Shown here: positions 33,993-41,501 of the stretch, one piece after another | Layout: every line of letters starts with the position of its first letter | Numbering within the stretch: position 1 is the stretch's first letter | From: Thalassospiraceae bacterium LMO-SO8 | GTDB lineage: Bacteria > Pseudomonadota > Alphaproteobacteria > Rhodospirillales > Casp-alpha2 | Direction: 5' to 3' | DNA length: 64,000 bases | Assembly (NCBI GenBank): GCA_031655335.1 | Contig: CP134226.1 | Location: 1-64,000 of the forward strand | Position numbers and translations under genes: made by a program | Notes under the pieces: generated by a model | What the model was told of the DNA's origin: nothing | Database searches by the model: none | The model's input: only the letters and a program-made list of their open reading frames with translations

Positions 33993-35144
33993 ATGGTCGA
34001 AAAAAACGAGGAAACGAGCATAGCCGCAATGGCGGACAGCATCACCAGCGCTTCAGGCGCCTCTCCCAGCCCGATTCAGGCCATGGTCGTCGGCGCGTCG
34101 GACGTCGTCGCCGAGCGCGTCAAGGCCGTGCTGCGCCGTCTGGGCGGGGTTGACCTCGTCGCCGAGGCCACGGACGGCGTCGACGCCGTCAGCCACCTGC
34201 GTCGCCGGGCCATCGACGTGATCTTCATCGACATCGGCGACCCCAAGGTCAAACTGACCACGGACCTGTCGCGTCTGCTGAAGGTCGACCGCGACGCCCA
34301 GATCGTGCTGGTCGCCACCCTGACCTTCGCCAACGTGAAGAACGCCATGGCCGGCCTGGTCGCCGGCGCCGCCGAATTCGTCCAGGCACCGGCCCGCCAC
34401 ACGCCGCATATCGCCGAACCCGAGTTCATCCGCCAGATCGCCGATCTGACCCTGGGCCTGGGCCGGGCGCGCCGCGACAAGGGCACCCGCGTGTTCGCCC
34501 CGCCGCCGGCCGCCAACCGCTTCGAACATCCGTCCCCCAAGGAGCTTCGCCAACGCCGCCCCCACATCCCGAAGGCGATCGCCATCGCCAGTTCGACCGG
34601 CGGCCCGCAGGCTCTGTTCACCCTGTTCACGGCCCTGCCCCGTGACGTGACCCAGCCGATCTTCCTGACCCAGCACATGCCGCCCGGGTTCACCACGGCC
34701 CTGGCCGATCACATCACCCGGCGCACGGGATGGCCCTGCGCCGAGGGCAAGGACGGCGAGCAGGTCAAGAACGGGCAGGTCTATATGGCGCCCGGCGGGT
34801 TCCACATGATCCCACGGCAGAGCGGAAACGGCGTGACGATCAAGATCGACGACGGCCCCGAGGAAAGCTTCTGCAAACCCTCGGCGGAACCCATGATGCG
34901 CGGCCTGATCGCCGCCTATGGCGCGGAAAACATCCTGTTCATCGTGCTGACCGGCATGGGATCGGACGGCAAGGCGGGGGCCAAGGCCGTCGCCGACGGC
35001 GGCGGTACCGTCGTCGTCCAGGACAAGGCCAGCAGCGTCGTCTGGGGCATGCCGGGGGCCGTGGCCGCCGCCGGGGACTGCCATGCGGTCCTGCCGCTGG
35101 GCGACCTGCCCAAGTTCATCGCCCAGGCGGCGGCGGGGAAGTAA
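33993..35144 (+). CDS. CheB-type methylesterase with a degenerate receiver domain
   Basis: About 383 residues from the ATG at 33993; an ATG at 34029 is an alternative and neither has a strong ribosome site. Residues 28-150 resemble a receiver domain (AMVVGASDVVAERVKAVLRR, IDVIFIDIGDP), but the acidic pair of normal CheB (VDDS) is replaced by VGASD and the conserved lysine (KP) by QAP, so phosphorylation looks lost. The catalytic domain (190-380) keeps the triad S201 (ASSTGGPQ), H228 (TQHMPPGFT) and D325 (GMGSDG). Normal CheB removes methyl groups from chemoreceptors. No cheR or che cluster is near; the gene is four bases from a phosphotransferase gene and linked to an enolase paralogue. Confidence 0.88.
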   Translation: MVEKNEETSIAAMADSITSASGASPSPIQAMVVGASDVVAERVKAVLRRLGGVDLVAEATDGVDAVSHLRRRAIDVIFIDIGDPKVKLTTDLSRLLKVDRDAQIVLVATLTFANVKNAMAGLVAGAAEFVQAPARHTPHIAEPEFIRQIADLTLGLGRARRDKGTRVFAPPPAANRFEHPSPKELRQRRPHIPKAIAIASSTGGPQALFTLFTALPRDVTQPIFLTQHMPPGFTTALADHITRRTGWPCAEGKDGEQVKNGQVYMAPGGFHMIPRQSGNGVTIKIDDGPEESFCKPSAEPMMRGLIAAYGAENILFIVLTGMGSDGKAGAKAVADGGGTVVVQDKASSVVWGMPGAVAAAGDCHAVLPLGDLPKFIAQAAAGK

Positions 35145-35148
35145 CACC

Positions 35149-36141
35149 ATGAACACCATCGACGCGGACGACTTCCTGACGGGCTTCCTGCGCCAAAACG
35201 GCCTGGCCGCCCCGGACGAAACCCCCGTCTACACGGCCCTGGCCGGCGGCGTGTCGTCGGATATCTGGCGCGCGGACCTGGCGCGCGGGCCGGTCTGCGT
35301 CAAGCGCGCCCTGGCCAAGCTGAAGGTCAAGGCCGACTGGTTCGCGCCGGTGGAACGCAACGCCTTCGAGGTCGCCTGGATGGAAACCGCCAACGGCCTG
35401 CAACCCGGCATCGCCCCCCGGGTGCTGGCCCATGACGCGGATCAGGGCGTGTTCGCCATGGCCTATCTGGACCCGGCCGGCCATCCGACCTGGAAGGACG
35501 AACTGCATGCCGGGCGGGCCGACCCCGCCTTCGCGCGCAGGGTCGGCGAATGCCTGAAACGGGTTCACGCCGGGACGGCGGGCGACGACGGCATGGCGCA
35601 GCGGTTCAGGACCGACGAAACGTTCTATTCCATCCGCCTGGAGCCCTATCTGATCGCCACCGGCCGCGCCCATGCCGACCTCGCCCCCCGCATGGAGGCT
35701 CTGGCCAAGACCACGGCGGCGCACCGCGAGGCCCTGGTCCACGGCGACGTCAGCCCCAAGAACATCCTGGTCGACGGCGCCGATCCCGTGTTCCTCGACG
35801 CCGAATGCGCGTGGTACGGCGACCCGGCCTTCGACCTGGCGTTCTGCCTCAACCATCTGTTGCTGAAATGCCTGTGGACGCCCGCCGCGACGGACGGGTT
35901 CCTCGCCTGCTTCGACGCCCTGGCCGCCGGATACGCCGCCGCGCCCGACGTCGAGGCCCGGGCCGCCGCGCTGCTTCCGGCCTTGTTCCTGGCCCGCGTG
36001 GACGGTAAGTCTCCCGTCGAATACATCACCGCCGACGCCGACCGCGACCGCGTGCGGCGCACGGCCCGACCATTGATCATGTCGCCGCCGCCGACCCTGT
36101 CCGGCGTCCGCCAAGCCTGGGAAAGGGAACTCCGCCGATGA
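35149..36141 (+). CDS. Aminoglycoside/choline-kinase-fold phosphotransferase, unknown substrate
   Basis: About 330 residues from the ATG with GGGGAAG upstream. It has the APH-fold signatures HGDVSPKNILVDG (Brenner motif) and FLDAECAWYGDPAFDLAF (metal-binding D), a nucleotide-binding lysine (VCVKRAL) and the hinge-like AMAYLDPAGHPTWKDEL. Family members phosphorylate hydroxyl groups of aminoglycosides, choline, ethanolamine, homoserine, methylthioribose or sugars; nothing here points to drug resistance. It starts four bases after the CheB-like gene and its stop overlaps the start of the enolase paralogue (ATGA), so a kinase-then-lyase sequence on one metabolite is a reasonable guess. Confidence 0.88.
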   Translation: MNTIDADDFLTGFLRQNGLAAPDETPVYTALAGGVSSDIWRADLARGPVCVKRALAKLKVKADWFAPVERNAFEVAWMETANGLQPGIAPRVLAHDADQGVFAMAYLDPAGHPTWKDELHAGRADPAFARRVGECLKRVHAGTAGDDGMAQRFRTDETFYSIRLEPYLIATGRAHADLAPRMEALAKTTAAHREALVHGDVSPKNILVDGADPVFLDAECAWYGDPAFDLAFCLNHLLLKCLWTPAATDGFLACFDALAAGYAAAPDVEARAAALLPALFLARVDGKSPVEYITADADRDRVRRTARPLIMSPPPTLSGVRQAWERELRR

Positions 36142-37445
36142 CGGCCTCCTCCGCCACCGCCACCACCATCACCGCCGTCAAGGCCCGCCGCGTCTGGGAT
36201 TCCCGGGGCCGCCCGACGGTCGAGGCCGACGTGACCCTGGCCGGCGGCGCGCTCGGCCGGGCCATCGCACCGGCGGGGGCGTCGCGCGGCAGCAATGAGG
36301 CCATCGACCTGCGTGACGGCGGTCCCCGGTTCGGCGGCTGGGACGTGACCGAGGCCCTGCGTCAGACCAACGGCGCCATCGCCCAGGCAATCGTCGGCAT
36401 GGATGCCGGCGACCAGGCCGCCGTGGACCAGGCCCTGATCGCCCTGGACGGCACACCCAACAAGGCCAACCTGGGCGGCAACGCGACCATCGCCGTGTCC
36501 ATGGCGGTGCTGCACGCCGCCGCCGCACAGGCAGGGCAGCCCCTGTGGAAATACCTATGGGACCGGGGCGGTCATTCCGGCACGCCGGTTCTGCCCCTGC
36601 CGGAAATCCAGATTTTCGGCGGCGGCGCCCATGCCGGGCGGCGCATCGACGTGCAGGATTTCATGGTCATCGCCACCGGGGCGGACGACTACGAACAGGC
36701 CCTGGCCTGGACCGCCGAGGTCTATATCGCCGCCGGCAAGATCATGGCCGAGCGCGGCCTGTTGCAGGGCGTCGCCGACGAGGGCGGCTTCTGGCCCGCC
36801 TTCGACGCCAACGAGGACGCCGCCGAAACCCTGGTCCAGGCCATCGAGAAGGCGGGGTTGAGGCCGGGCGAGCAGGTCTCCATCTCGCTCGACATCGCGG
36901 CGTCGGAATTCGGGAAGAACGGGCGCTATCGCCTGGCCCGCGAGGACCGGGAAATGGACAGCGGCGAACTCGCGGACATGCTGCTCGGCTGGGTCGGCCG
37001 CTATCCCATCGTGTCGGTCGAGGACCCCATGTCCGAGGACGACGCGGACGGCTTCCTGGCCTTCGCCAAGGCCGCGCCCAAGACCCTTCAGATCGTCGGC
37101 GACGACTTCCTGGTGACCAACGCCGGCCGGGTCCAGGCGGCGGCCCGCGACGGGGCGCTCAACTGCGCCCTGATCAAGCCGAACCAGGCCGGCACGGTGA
37201 CGGAAACCAAGGCCGCCTTCGACGCCGCGCGGGATGCCGGAATCGGCGCCATCGTATCCGCCCGCTCGGGCGAGACCGAGGACGTGACCATCGTCCATCT
37301 GGCCGTCGGCTGGGGCGCCAAGCAGTTGAAGGTGGGATCGTTCACCCGTTCGGAACGCATGGTGAAATGGAACGAGGGCCTGCGCGTCGCCGACGCCCTC
37401 GGCTCCGCCGCCCTGCCGCCCCGGTCGGCGTTTCCCTGGGGCTGA
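36138..37445 (+). CDS. Enolase paralogue with altered active site
   Basis: The 435-residue protein aligns with enolase along its length: RRVWDSRGRPTVEADVTL, RAIAPAGASRGSNEA, GGAHA (H165), DEGGF (E215), metal ligands D252, E295 and D322, K347 (KPNQ) and K398. Two positions that are nearly always fixed in enolase differ: the Glu of FQEFM is D174 (VQDFM), and the His of SHRSGETED is A375 (SARSGETED). Enolase interconverts 2-phosphoglycerate and PEP; these changes suggest another phosphorylated 2-hydroxyacid-type substrate or altered activity. The usual enolase neighbours (pyrG, ftsB, pdh) are absent. Start codon overlaps the kinase stop. Confidence 0.85.
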   Translation: MTASSATATTITAVKARRVWDSRGRPTVEADVTLAGGALGRAIAPAGASRGSNEAIDLRDGGPRFGGWDVTEALRQTNGAIAQAIVGMDAGDQAAVDQALIALDGTPNKANLGGNATIAVSMAVLHAAAAQAGQPLWKYLWDRGGHSGTPVLPLPEIQIFGGGAHAGRRIDVQDFMVIATGADDYEQALAWTAEVYIAAGKIMAERGLLQGVADEGGFWPAFDANEDAAETLVQAIEKAGLRPGEQVSISLDIAASEFGKNGRYRLAREDREMDSGELADMLLGWVGRYPIVSVEDPMSEDDADGFLAFAKAAPKTLQIVGDDFLVTNAGRVQAAARDGALNCALIKPNQAGTVTETKAAFDAARDAGIGAIVSARSGETEDVTIVHLAVGWGAKQLKVGSFTRSERMVKWNEGLRVADALGSAALPPRSAFPWG

Positions 37446-37451
37446 GCGGCC

Positions 37452-39401
37452 CTATTCCGCCGAACGGGCCATGCCGCGCAGGCGGTTGACCAGCACGCCC
37501 ATCAGCCGGTGCAGGACCTTGTCGGTCTGTTCCAGGCGTTGCAGGCGGGTCTTGAGCGATTCCTTGGACAGCACGATCAGCACCGAATTGTCGGCGGCGC
37601 GGGCCGAGGCGGCGCGCGGTTGATCGTCGATCAGCGACAGTTCCCCCAGCAATTCCCCCGGGCCGAGCGTGGCCAGGCTCTGCTCGATGGCGCCGCGCCG
37701 GTAGATTTCGATGGCGCCCGAGGAAATCAGGAACGCCTCGGTCCCGGCGTCGCCTTCCTCGAACAGGATCTGACCCTTGACCAGCTTGCGCTGTTCCGGC
37801 CCCTTGCCGCCGCCGTTGGTCGGGGTTGCCGCCGGTGCCGGCGCCGGCGCCGGGGCGGGTTTGGCGGCGGCCGGTGCCGGCTGCGCCGGTTTCTGGGCGC
37901 CGTCGTCCCAACGCTTTTCCTGGGGCGCCGCGCCGTTCGCCGCGGCCGCATTCGCCGGCGCATTGGCGAGGGCCTTGTCCAGGGTCGCGGCGGCCGTGCG
38001 TTTCAGTTCCTCGGGCAGGCCGGCGGCGGCGATCTTTTCCTTCAACACGCCCGCCACCCGTTTGGCCATCGCCGCGTCCTGACCGCCGCCGGTCAGGGCG
38101 TCGATGCCGCTCAGCCCCCGCATGGCCTGGGCCAGATTGCGGACCACGGCGGCCTGCTGCTTGGCGCCCGTATCCGTGGCCGACAGGTCGAGCACGAAGC
38201 CCGCCCGCGACGGCAGGGACGGCAGATAGGCGAGGATGCTGGCGACGGCATCCTCGGCGCTGAGATCCCCGTCCTCGCGGCCCAGGGCCATCTTGGCGCG
38301 CAGGGTCAGGGCCTCGGCCATCTGCGGGCCGCCGAGCAGCCCGGCATAGCCTTCGAGATTGCGGATCAGGGTGACCAGGGCCGTGCGCTCGCCTTCCTTG
38401 CCTTCGCGGGTCATCGGCTTGACCCCGCCGATGCCGCGGGCGACCCGGCCCAGAATGGCGTCCCGCGCGTTCTCCAACTCGTAGGCCGCCATGATCGTGT
38501 TCAGCTCGTTGATGCAGCTGAGCGGATTCTTCACCTCCGGCAGGCGCCCTTGGCACAGCTGAACCAGCATGCGGTGGGCGGATGCCGCGTCGGCGACGCC
38601 GCCCAATAGTTCCGTGATGGCGGCGGTGCCGTCGAGGATTTCCGCCAGCGCCTCGTCGACATAGGCCTGGACGACGACGCCCGCCTGCCCGTCGAGCAGC
38701 CTAGCCAGGGATTCGATCTTGCCGCTCCAATCGCCCTGCTCGCCCATATAGGCGGCGAGGCCGGCCAGAATCAGCATGTGGCGGTCTTCGGCCGGGGCCT
38801 CGGCGTTGACCTTGTCGATCAGGGCCTGCAACCCGCCCGCCTGGAGAGCCTCGTTCAGGTCCTCGCGCCGCATCATCTTCTGCGCGTTGGCCATGAGCTG
38901 GTTGTACAGGCGTTCCAGCTTGTTCTGACGGTCGATGGGCTTTTCGCCGCTATCCTTGTCGATCTGCAAAGTGGCCAGACGCGACAGGGCGCCGATGTAG
39001 AGCTTGTCGTCGCGCTCCAGCATCTTCAGGCGGCCGAAATCGAAGGCCAGTTCCATGGCCGTCATGCCGACGTCGTCCAGGTACTGGCGCAACAGACGCC
39101 CGATCGTGCGGCGGGCCTCCAGCTGATAGCAATCGGCCAGGGTCTCGCAAACCGGCGAGGAATCGATGGGCACGACGGTCAGGCCCTTGTCCGTGACCTC
39201 GGCCCGTTCGTTGAAGATGATTTCGTCGCCCTTGCGGTCGCTTTCGGCGATCACCTTGACGCCTGAATATTTATGGGAATCCAACAGCGCCTGCGCCTGC
39301 TGAATGGCCTGCGATTTTACGTTATGGGATGCGAAAAAAGTCCACTTACCGTCGGATTCGGTCTGGACCTCGTAGGTTTTCCCCGCAAGGTTCGTTTCCA
39401 T
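37452..39401 (-). CDS. Large protein with a C-terminal cyclic-nucleotide-binding domain
   Basis: About 649 residues from the ATG preceded by GGGGA (a start 19 residues earlier is unlikely). The C-terminal ~115 residues form a cNMP-binding domain (LVKGQILFEEGDAGTEAFLISSGAIEIYRRG, LATLGPGELLGELSLIDDQPRAASARA), with the phosphate-cassette GELLGELSLIDDQPRAAS. Before it lies a proline/alanine-rich linker (PAPAAAKPAPAPAP) and about 480 residues of mostly helical sequence that I cannot assign, with N-terminal YEVQTESDGKWTFFASHNVKSQAIQQAQALLDS resembling a small conserved start region. No kinase, helix-turn-helix or channel motif is visible. Convergent with the enolase paralogue by six bases. Confidence 0.85.
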   Translation of the reverse strand: METNLAGKTYEVQTESDGKWTFFASHNVKSQAIQQAQALLDSHKYSGVKVIAESDRKGDEIIFNERAEVTDKGLTVVPIDSSPVCETLADCYQLEARRTIGRLLRQYLDDVGMTAMELAFDFGRLKMLERDDKLYIGALSRLATLQIDKDSGEKPIDRQNKLERLYNQLMANAQKMMRREDLNEALQAGGLQALIDKVNAEAPAEDRHMLILAGLAAYMGEQGDWSGKIESLARLLDGQAGVVVQAYVDEALAEILDGTAAITELLGGVADAASAHRMLVQLCQGRLPEVKNPLSCINELNTIMAAYELENARDAILGRVARGIGGVKPMTREGKEGERTALVTLIRNLEGYAGLLGGPQMAEALTLRAKMALGREDGDLSAEDAVASILAYLPSLPSRAGFVLDLSATDTGAKQQAAVVRNLAQAMRGLSGIDALTGGGQDAAMAKRVAGVLKEKIAAAGLPEELKRTAAATLDKALANAPANAAAANGAAPQEKRWDDGAQKPAQPAPAAAKPAPAPAPAPAATPTNGGGKGPEQRKLVKGQILFEEGDAGTEAFLISSGAIEIYRRGAIEQSLATLGPGELLGELSLIDDQPRAASARAADNSVLIVLSKESLKTRLQRLEQTDKVLHRLMGVLVNRLRGMARSAE

Positions 39402-39760
39402 GTTGGTTGAGTCCCCAAGTGCCGATTTGCACGTCGTCCCCTGTAGACGACGCCACACTCCAATCGCACCCCCTCAAAGCGTGCCGCCGGTTGTTCCAAC
39501 GAGCGAGAATTATCGATAAGATGCCGTGTATGATTATTAGGCGCAAGCCCCTGGACAAATTCGGTATAAAAGGCTGCCATACGGGCGCGGCGTAAAATTT
39601 TCGCGGAGGATTAATCTGCGCGCACTATCGTGAAACGGGAACTCCTTCTAATTTCTAGACCTTTTTTTGCTCACGCTTACGATTGTAAAAGAATATACGG
39701 GTGGTGTTCCGCAAGGAATCCAGTGCATTAAAAGCAAAACCTTCGGGGGAGGGGGTCAGC
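39402..39760. other. 359-base divergent intergenic region
   Basis: It separates the leftward cNMP-domain gene from the rightward MarR-like gene and should hold both promoters. Besides the inverted repeat at 39432-39452, the part at 39600-39710 is AT-richer and includes ACCTTTTTTTGC and AAGAATATACGG, a possible -10 for the MarR-like gene. No gene or mobile element is seen. Confidence 0.6.
39432..39452. repeat. Inverted repeat in the leader of the cNMP-domain gene
   Basis: CGTCGTC-ccctgta-GACGACG is a perfect 7+7+7 inverted repeat about 31 bases upstream of the cNMP-domain gene's ATG; it can form a leader hairpin or a regulator site. Confidence 0.5.
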
Positions 39761-40144
39761 ATGGTGAACGCTCGAACTCAAGCAAGAGCGGAGTATACGA
39801 AATACCTCGAAAAGGTCCGCTGGGTGCAAAAATCCCGCGCGACCCAGAACGCCCTGTATCGTAATGCGGGGACCCAGAACCTGACCTGGGATGTTCTCTT
39901 CCTGATCGCCGAGGCCCAGTACGCCGGACAGAACCTCAACGTTTCCGACATCTGCGTGTCCGTGACGGCGTCCAAATCGACGACCCTGAAGCTGATCGCG
40001 CAATTGGCCACGGACAACGTGATCGACAAGCGGCAGAAGGAAAACGATTCCCGCACGCAGTTGGTGACCCTGAACGACGGCTTCCGCAAGAAGCTCGAAT
40101 ACTATTTGGACAATCTGACCGAGACCTATCCCTCGCTCAATTGA
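39761..40144 (+). CDS. MarR-like winged-helix DNA-binding protein, copy 1
   Basis: The 127-residue protein starts at the ATG after GGGGGAGGGGG. Residues 40-115 fit a winged helix: NLTWDVLFLIAEAQYAGQNLNVSDICVSVTASKSTTLKLIAQLATDNVIDKRQKENDSRTQLVTLNDGF, with recognition helix TASKSTTLKLIAQL and wing DSRTQLVTL. It matches the second MarR-like protein at 43.9 kb in the same places (D.R.(K/Q)L(L/V)TL..(D/G).RK(K/R)), so the two are paralogues. The family regulates transcription in response to small molecules or stress; target unknown. It is followed by the SMR exporter gene after 152 bases. Confidence 0.82.
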   Translation: MVNARTQARAEYTKYLEKVRWVQKSRATQNALYRNAGTQNLTWDVLFLIAEAQYAGQNLNVSDICVSVTASKSTTLKLIAQLATDNVIDKRQKENDSRTQLVTLNDGFRKKLEYYLDNLTETYPSLN

Positions 40145-40183
40145 CGGCGCCGATCGACAGCGCCGGTTGACGGCGCCGCATCC
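40140..40183. repeat. TTGACGGCGCCG direct repeat after the MarR-like gene
   Basis: TTGACGGCGCCG occurs twice, starting near 40141 and 40166, each containing the palindrome CGGCGCCG. The first copy overlaps the stop codon. A terminator or accidental GC repeat are both possible. Confidence 0.35.
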
Positions 40184-40296
40184 CGCATTCATGAATGCCC
40201 GTCCGGGCGGCGGCTCCTCCAGGTCATCGGGGCCGGGCCGTCATGCCTGGACCGTCATGTCCAATCGCCATCCAAAACCATCATGAAAGCGCGGCC

Positions 40297-40614
40297 ATGT
40301 CCTGGATCTACCTGTTTGTCGCGGGCCTGTTCGAAATCGCCTGGGTCATCGGCCTGAAATACACCGACGGCTTCACCCGCCCCCTGCCCAGCCTCGCCAC
40401 GGCGGCGGCGCTGATCGCCAGCATGCTCCTGCTGGGCCTGGCGGTGCGCGACCTGCCGCTCGGCACCGCCTATGCGGTGTGGACCGGGATCGGCACCCTG
40501 GGGGCCGCCGCCTTCGGCATCTTCCTGTTCCATGAGCCCGCGACCCTCATGCGCCTCGCCTGCATCGGCCTGATCGCGGCGGGCATCGTGGGCTTGAAGA
40601 TGACGTCGGCCTAG
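40297..40614 (+). CDS. Small multidrug resistance (SMR) family exporter, SugE/Gdx type
   Basis: The 105-residue protein has four membrane helices and the SMR signatures SWIYLFVAGLFEIAWVIGLKYTDGFTRPLPS (with the essential Glu13) and GTAYAVWTGIGTLGAAAFGIFLF. SugE/Gdx members export guanidinium or quaternary ammonium compounds as a dimer driven by protons. The first-helix pattern FEIAWVIGLKYTDGF is of the SugE type. No guanidine riboswitch is recognisable in the upstream 152 bases. The frame extends upstream, but the ATG with GCGGCC before it has no clear ribosome site, so the start is taken from homology. Confidence 0.92.
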   Translation: MSWIYLFVAGLFEIAWVIGLKYTDGFTRPLPSLATAAALIASMLLLGLAVRDLPLGTAYAVWTGIGTLGAAAFGIFLFHEPATLMRLACIGLIAAGIVGLKMTSA

Positions 40615-40626
40615 AACGGCCCGGGG

Positions 40627-41166
40627 CTACGCCCCGATCACGCCGAGCGCGCGCGCCATCTGGGCCAGGAACAACATGCCGATCGACCCGCCGGTCCAGT
40701 ACAGCGCGCGCAGGAAGCGCCTGCGCTTCTTCTCGCGGATGTCCGAGACCTTGATGATCTCGCAGGCCGTCTCGCGCACCCAGTCGGCGCCGCGCACGGC
40801 GCGCACATAGCTGTCGACATCGGCGACGTGGCGCGGCTCGAAATACATGGCCCCCGCGCAGGCCCCGAAATCGCGTTTCCGCGACACCTTGTCGGCGTGG
40901 GACGGATAGAGCACCAGGGCGAACATGATGACCGGCAGCACCAGGATGGCCCAGCCCGCGAACACATACAGCCCCGCATAGTCGATGGGCACCGGCACCT
41001 GGGCGCCGCTGCGCAGGACCACCTGCAAGGCCAGCACATAGCCGACGGCCATGATCTGGGCCTTGTTGTCGTAGCTGCGCACCGTGTTCTGCGCTTCCGT
41101 CAGAACCGACAGCAGGGCGTCGCCGCCCAGTTGTTCGTGAAAGTGGGCGGTCGGAGTCGCGGTCAT
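40627..41166 (-). CDS. Three-helix membrane protein resembling the Pycsar membrane effector (PycTM-like)
   Basis: About 179 residues from the ATG at 41164-41166; the longer frame runs through the tRNA and is spurious. N-terminal helix LLSVLTEAQNTVRSYDNKAQIMAVG leads into TM1 (37-54); TM2 is at 64-87 (LYVFAGWAILVLPVIMFALVLYPS); a cytosolic part has MYFEPRHVADVDSYVRAVRGADWVRETACEIIKVSDIREKKRRRFLRALYWTGG; TM3 is at 154-172. The pattern of FxP...Y...D, Y.E...I..S.I...K...L..A before the last helix matches my recollection of the Pycsar TM effector family (PF18967-like). No cyclase gene is adjacent, so a Pycsar system is not shown; an unrelated housekeeping role is equally possible. Confidence 0.6.
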   Translation of the reverse strand: MTATPTAHFHEQLGGDALLSVLTEAQNTVRSYDNKAQIMAVGYVLALQVVLRSGAQVPVPIDYAGLYVFAGWAILVLPVIMFALVLYPSHADKVSRKRDFGACAGAMYFEPRHVADVDSYVRAVRGADWVRETACEIIKVSDIREKKRRRFLRALYWTGGSIGMLFLAQMARALGVIGA

Positions 41167-41310
41167 GGATGGGATCCCCTCGTTAAGCCGATGAACGCCG
41201 GCGGCGCCGACAGTACGGCATCCTAGGGGACAACGGGGCGATCTTATGGCGGCGAGGTGGCGACTTCGTGCCGGGGGGCTCATTCGCGCCGTCGCGCCAG
41301 CGAAGGCGGG

Positions 41311-41397
41311 TGGTGCGGGCGGTCGGACTTGAACCGACAAGGCCGTAAGGCCGAGGGATTTTAAGTCCCTTGTGTTTACCAATTTCACCACGCCCGC
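41311..41397 (-). tRNA. tRNA-Leu (anticodon UAA)
   Basis: Minus-strand reading gives an acceptor stem GCGGGCG/CGCCCGC, a D arm with GGTGAAATTGGTAAACAC, an anticodon arm GGGACTTAAAATCCC with anticodon TAA, a long variable arm (CGGCCTTACGGCCT) as expected for leucine, and a T arm with GGTTCAAGTCC. The CCA tail is encoded (ACCA after the acceptor stem). Confidence 0.97.
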
Positions 41398-41501
41398 GCG
41401 CGGCCGCCGTTGCGGCCTGCCTCTGGTAATCCTACGGGCATTCGACCGCAAGGGCCAAGGACGGTTGCCCGCCCCCGCGCCAGGGGCTACACCTCGACCC
41501 C

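Noticed and set aside
36138-37445. Calling this gene the glycolytic enolase
   Set aside because: The near-invariant Glu and His of the active site are replaced and the usual enolase neighbours are missing; I call it a paralogue instead.
40145-40296. Possible guanidine riboswitch upstream of the SMR exporter
   Set aside because: No ACGR-loop hairpin pair or ykkC core is visible.
40627-41166. A complete Pycsar defence system
   Set aside because: No cyclase gene is adjacent, so only an orphan effector-like protein can be claimed.
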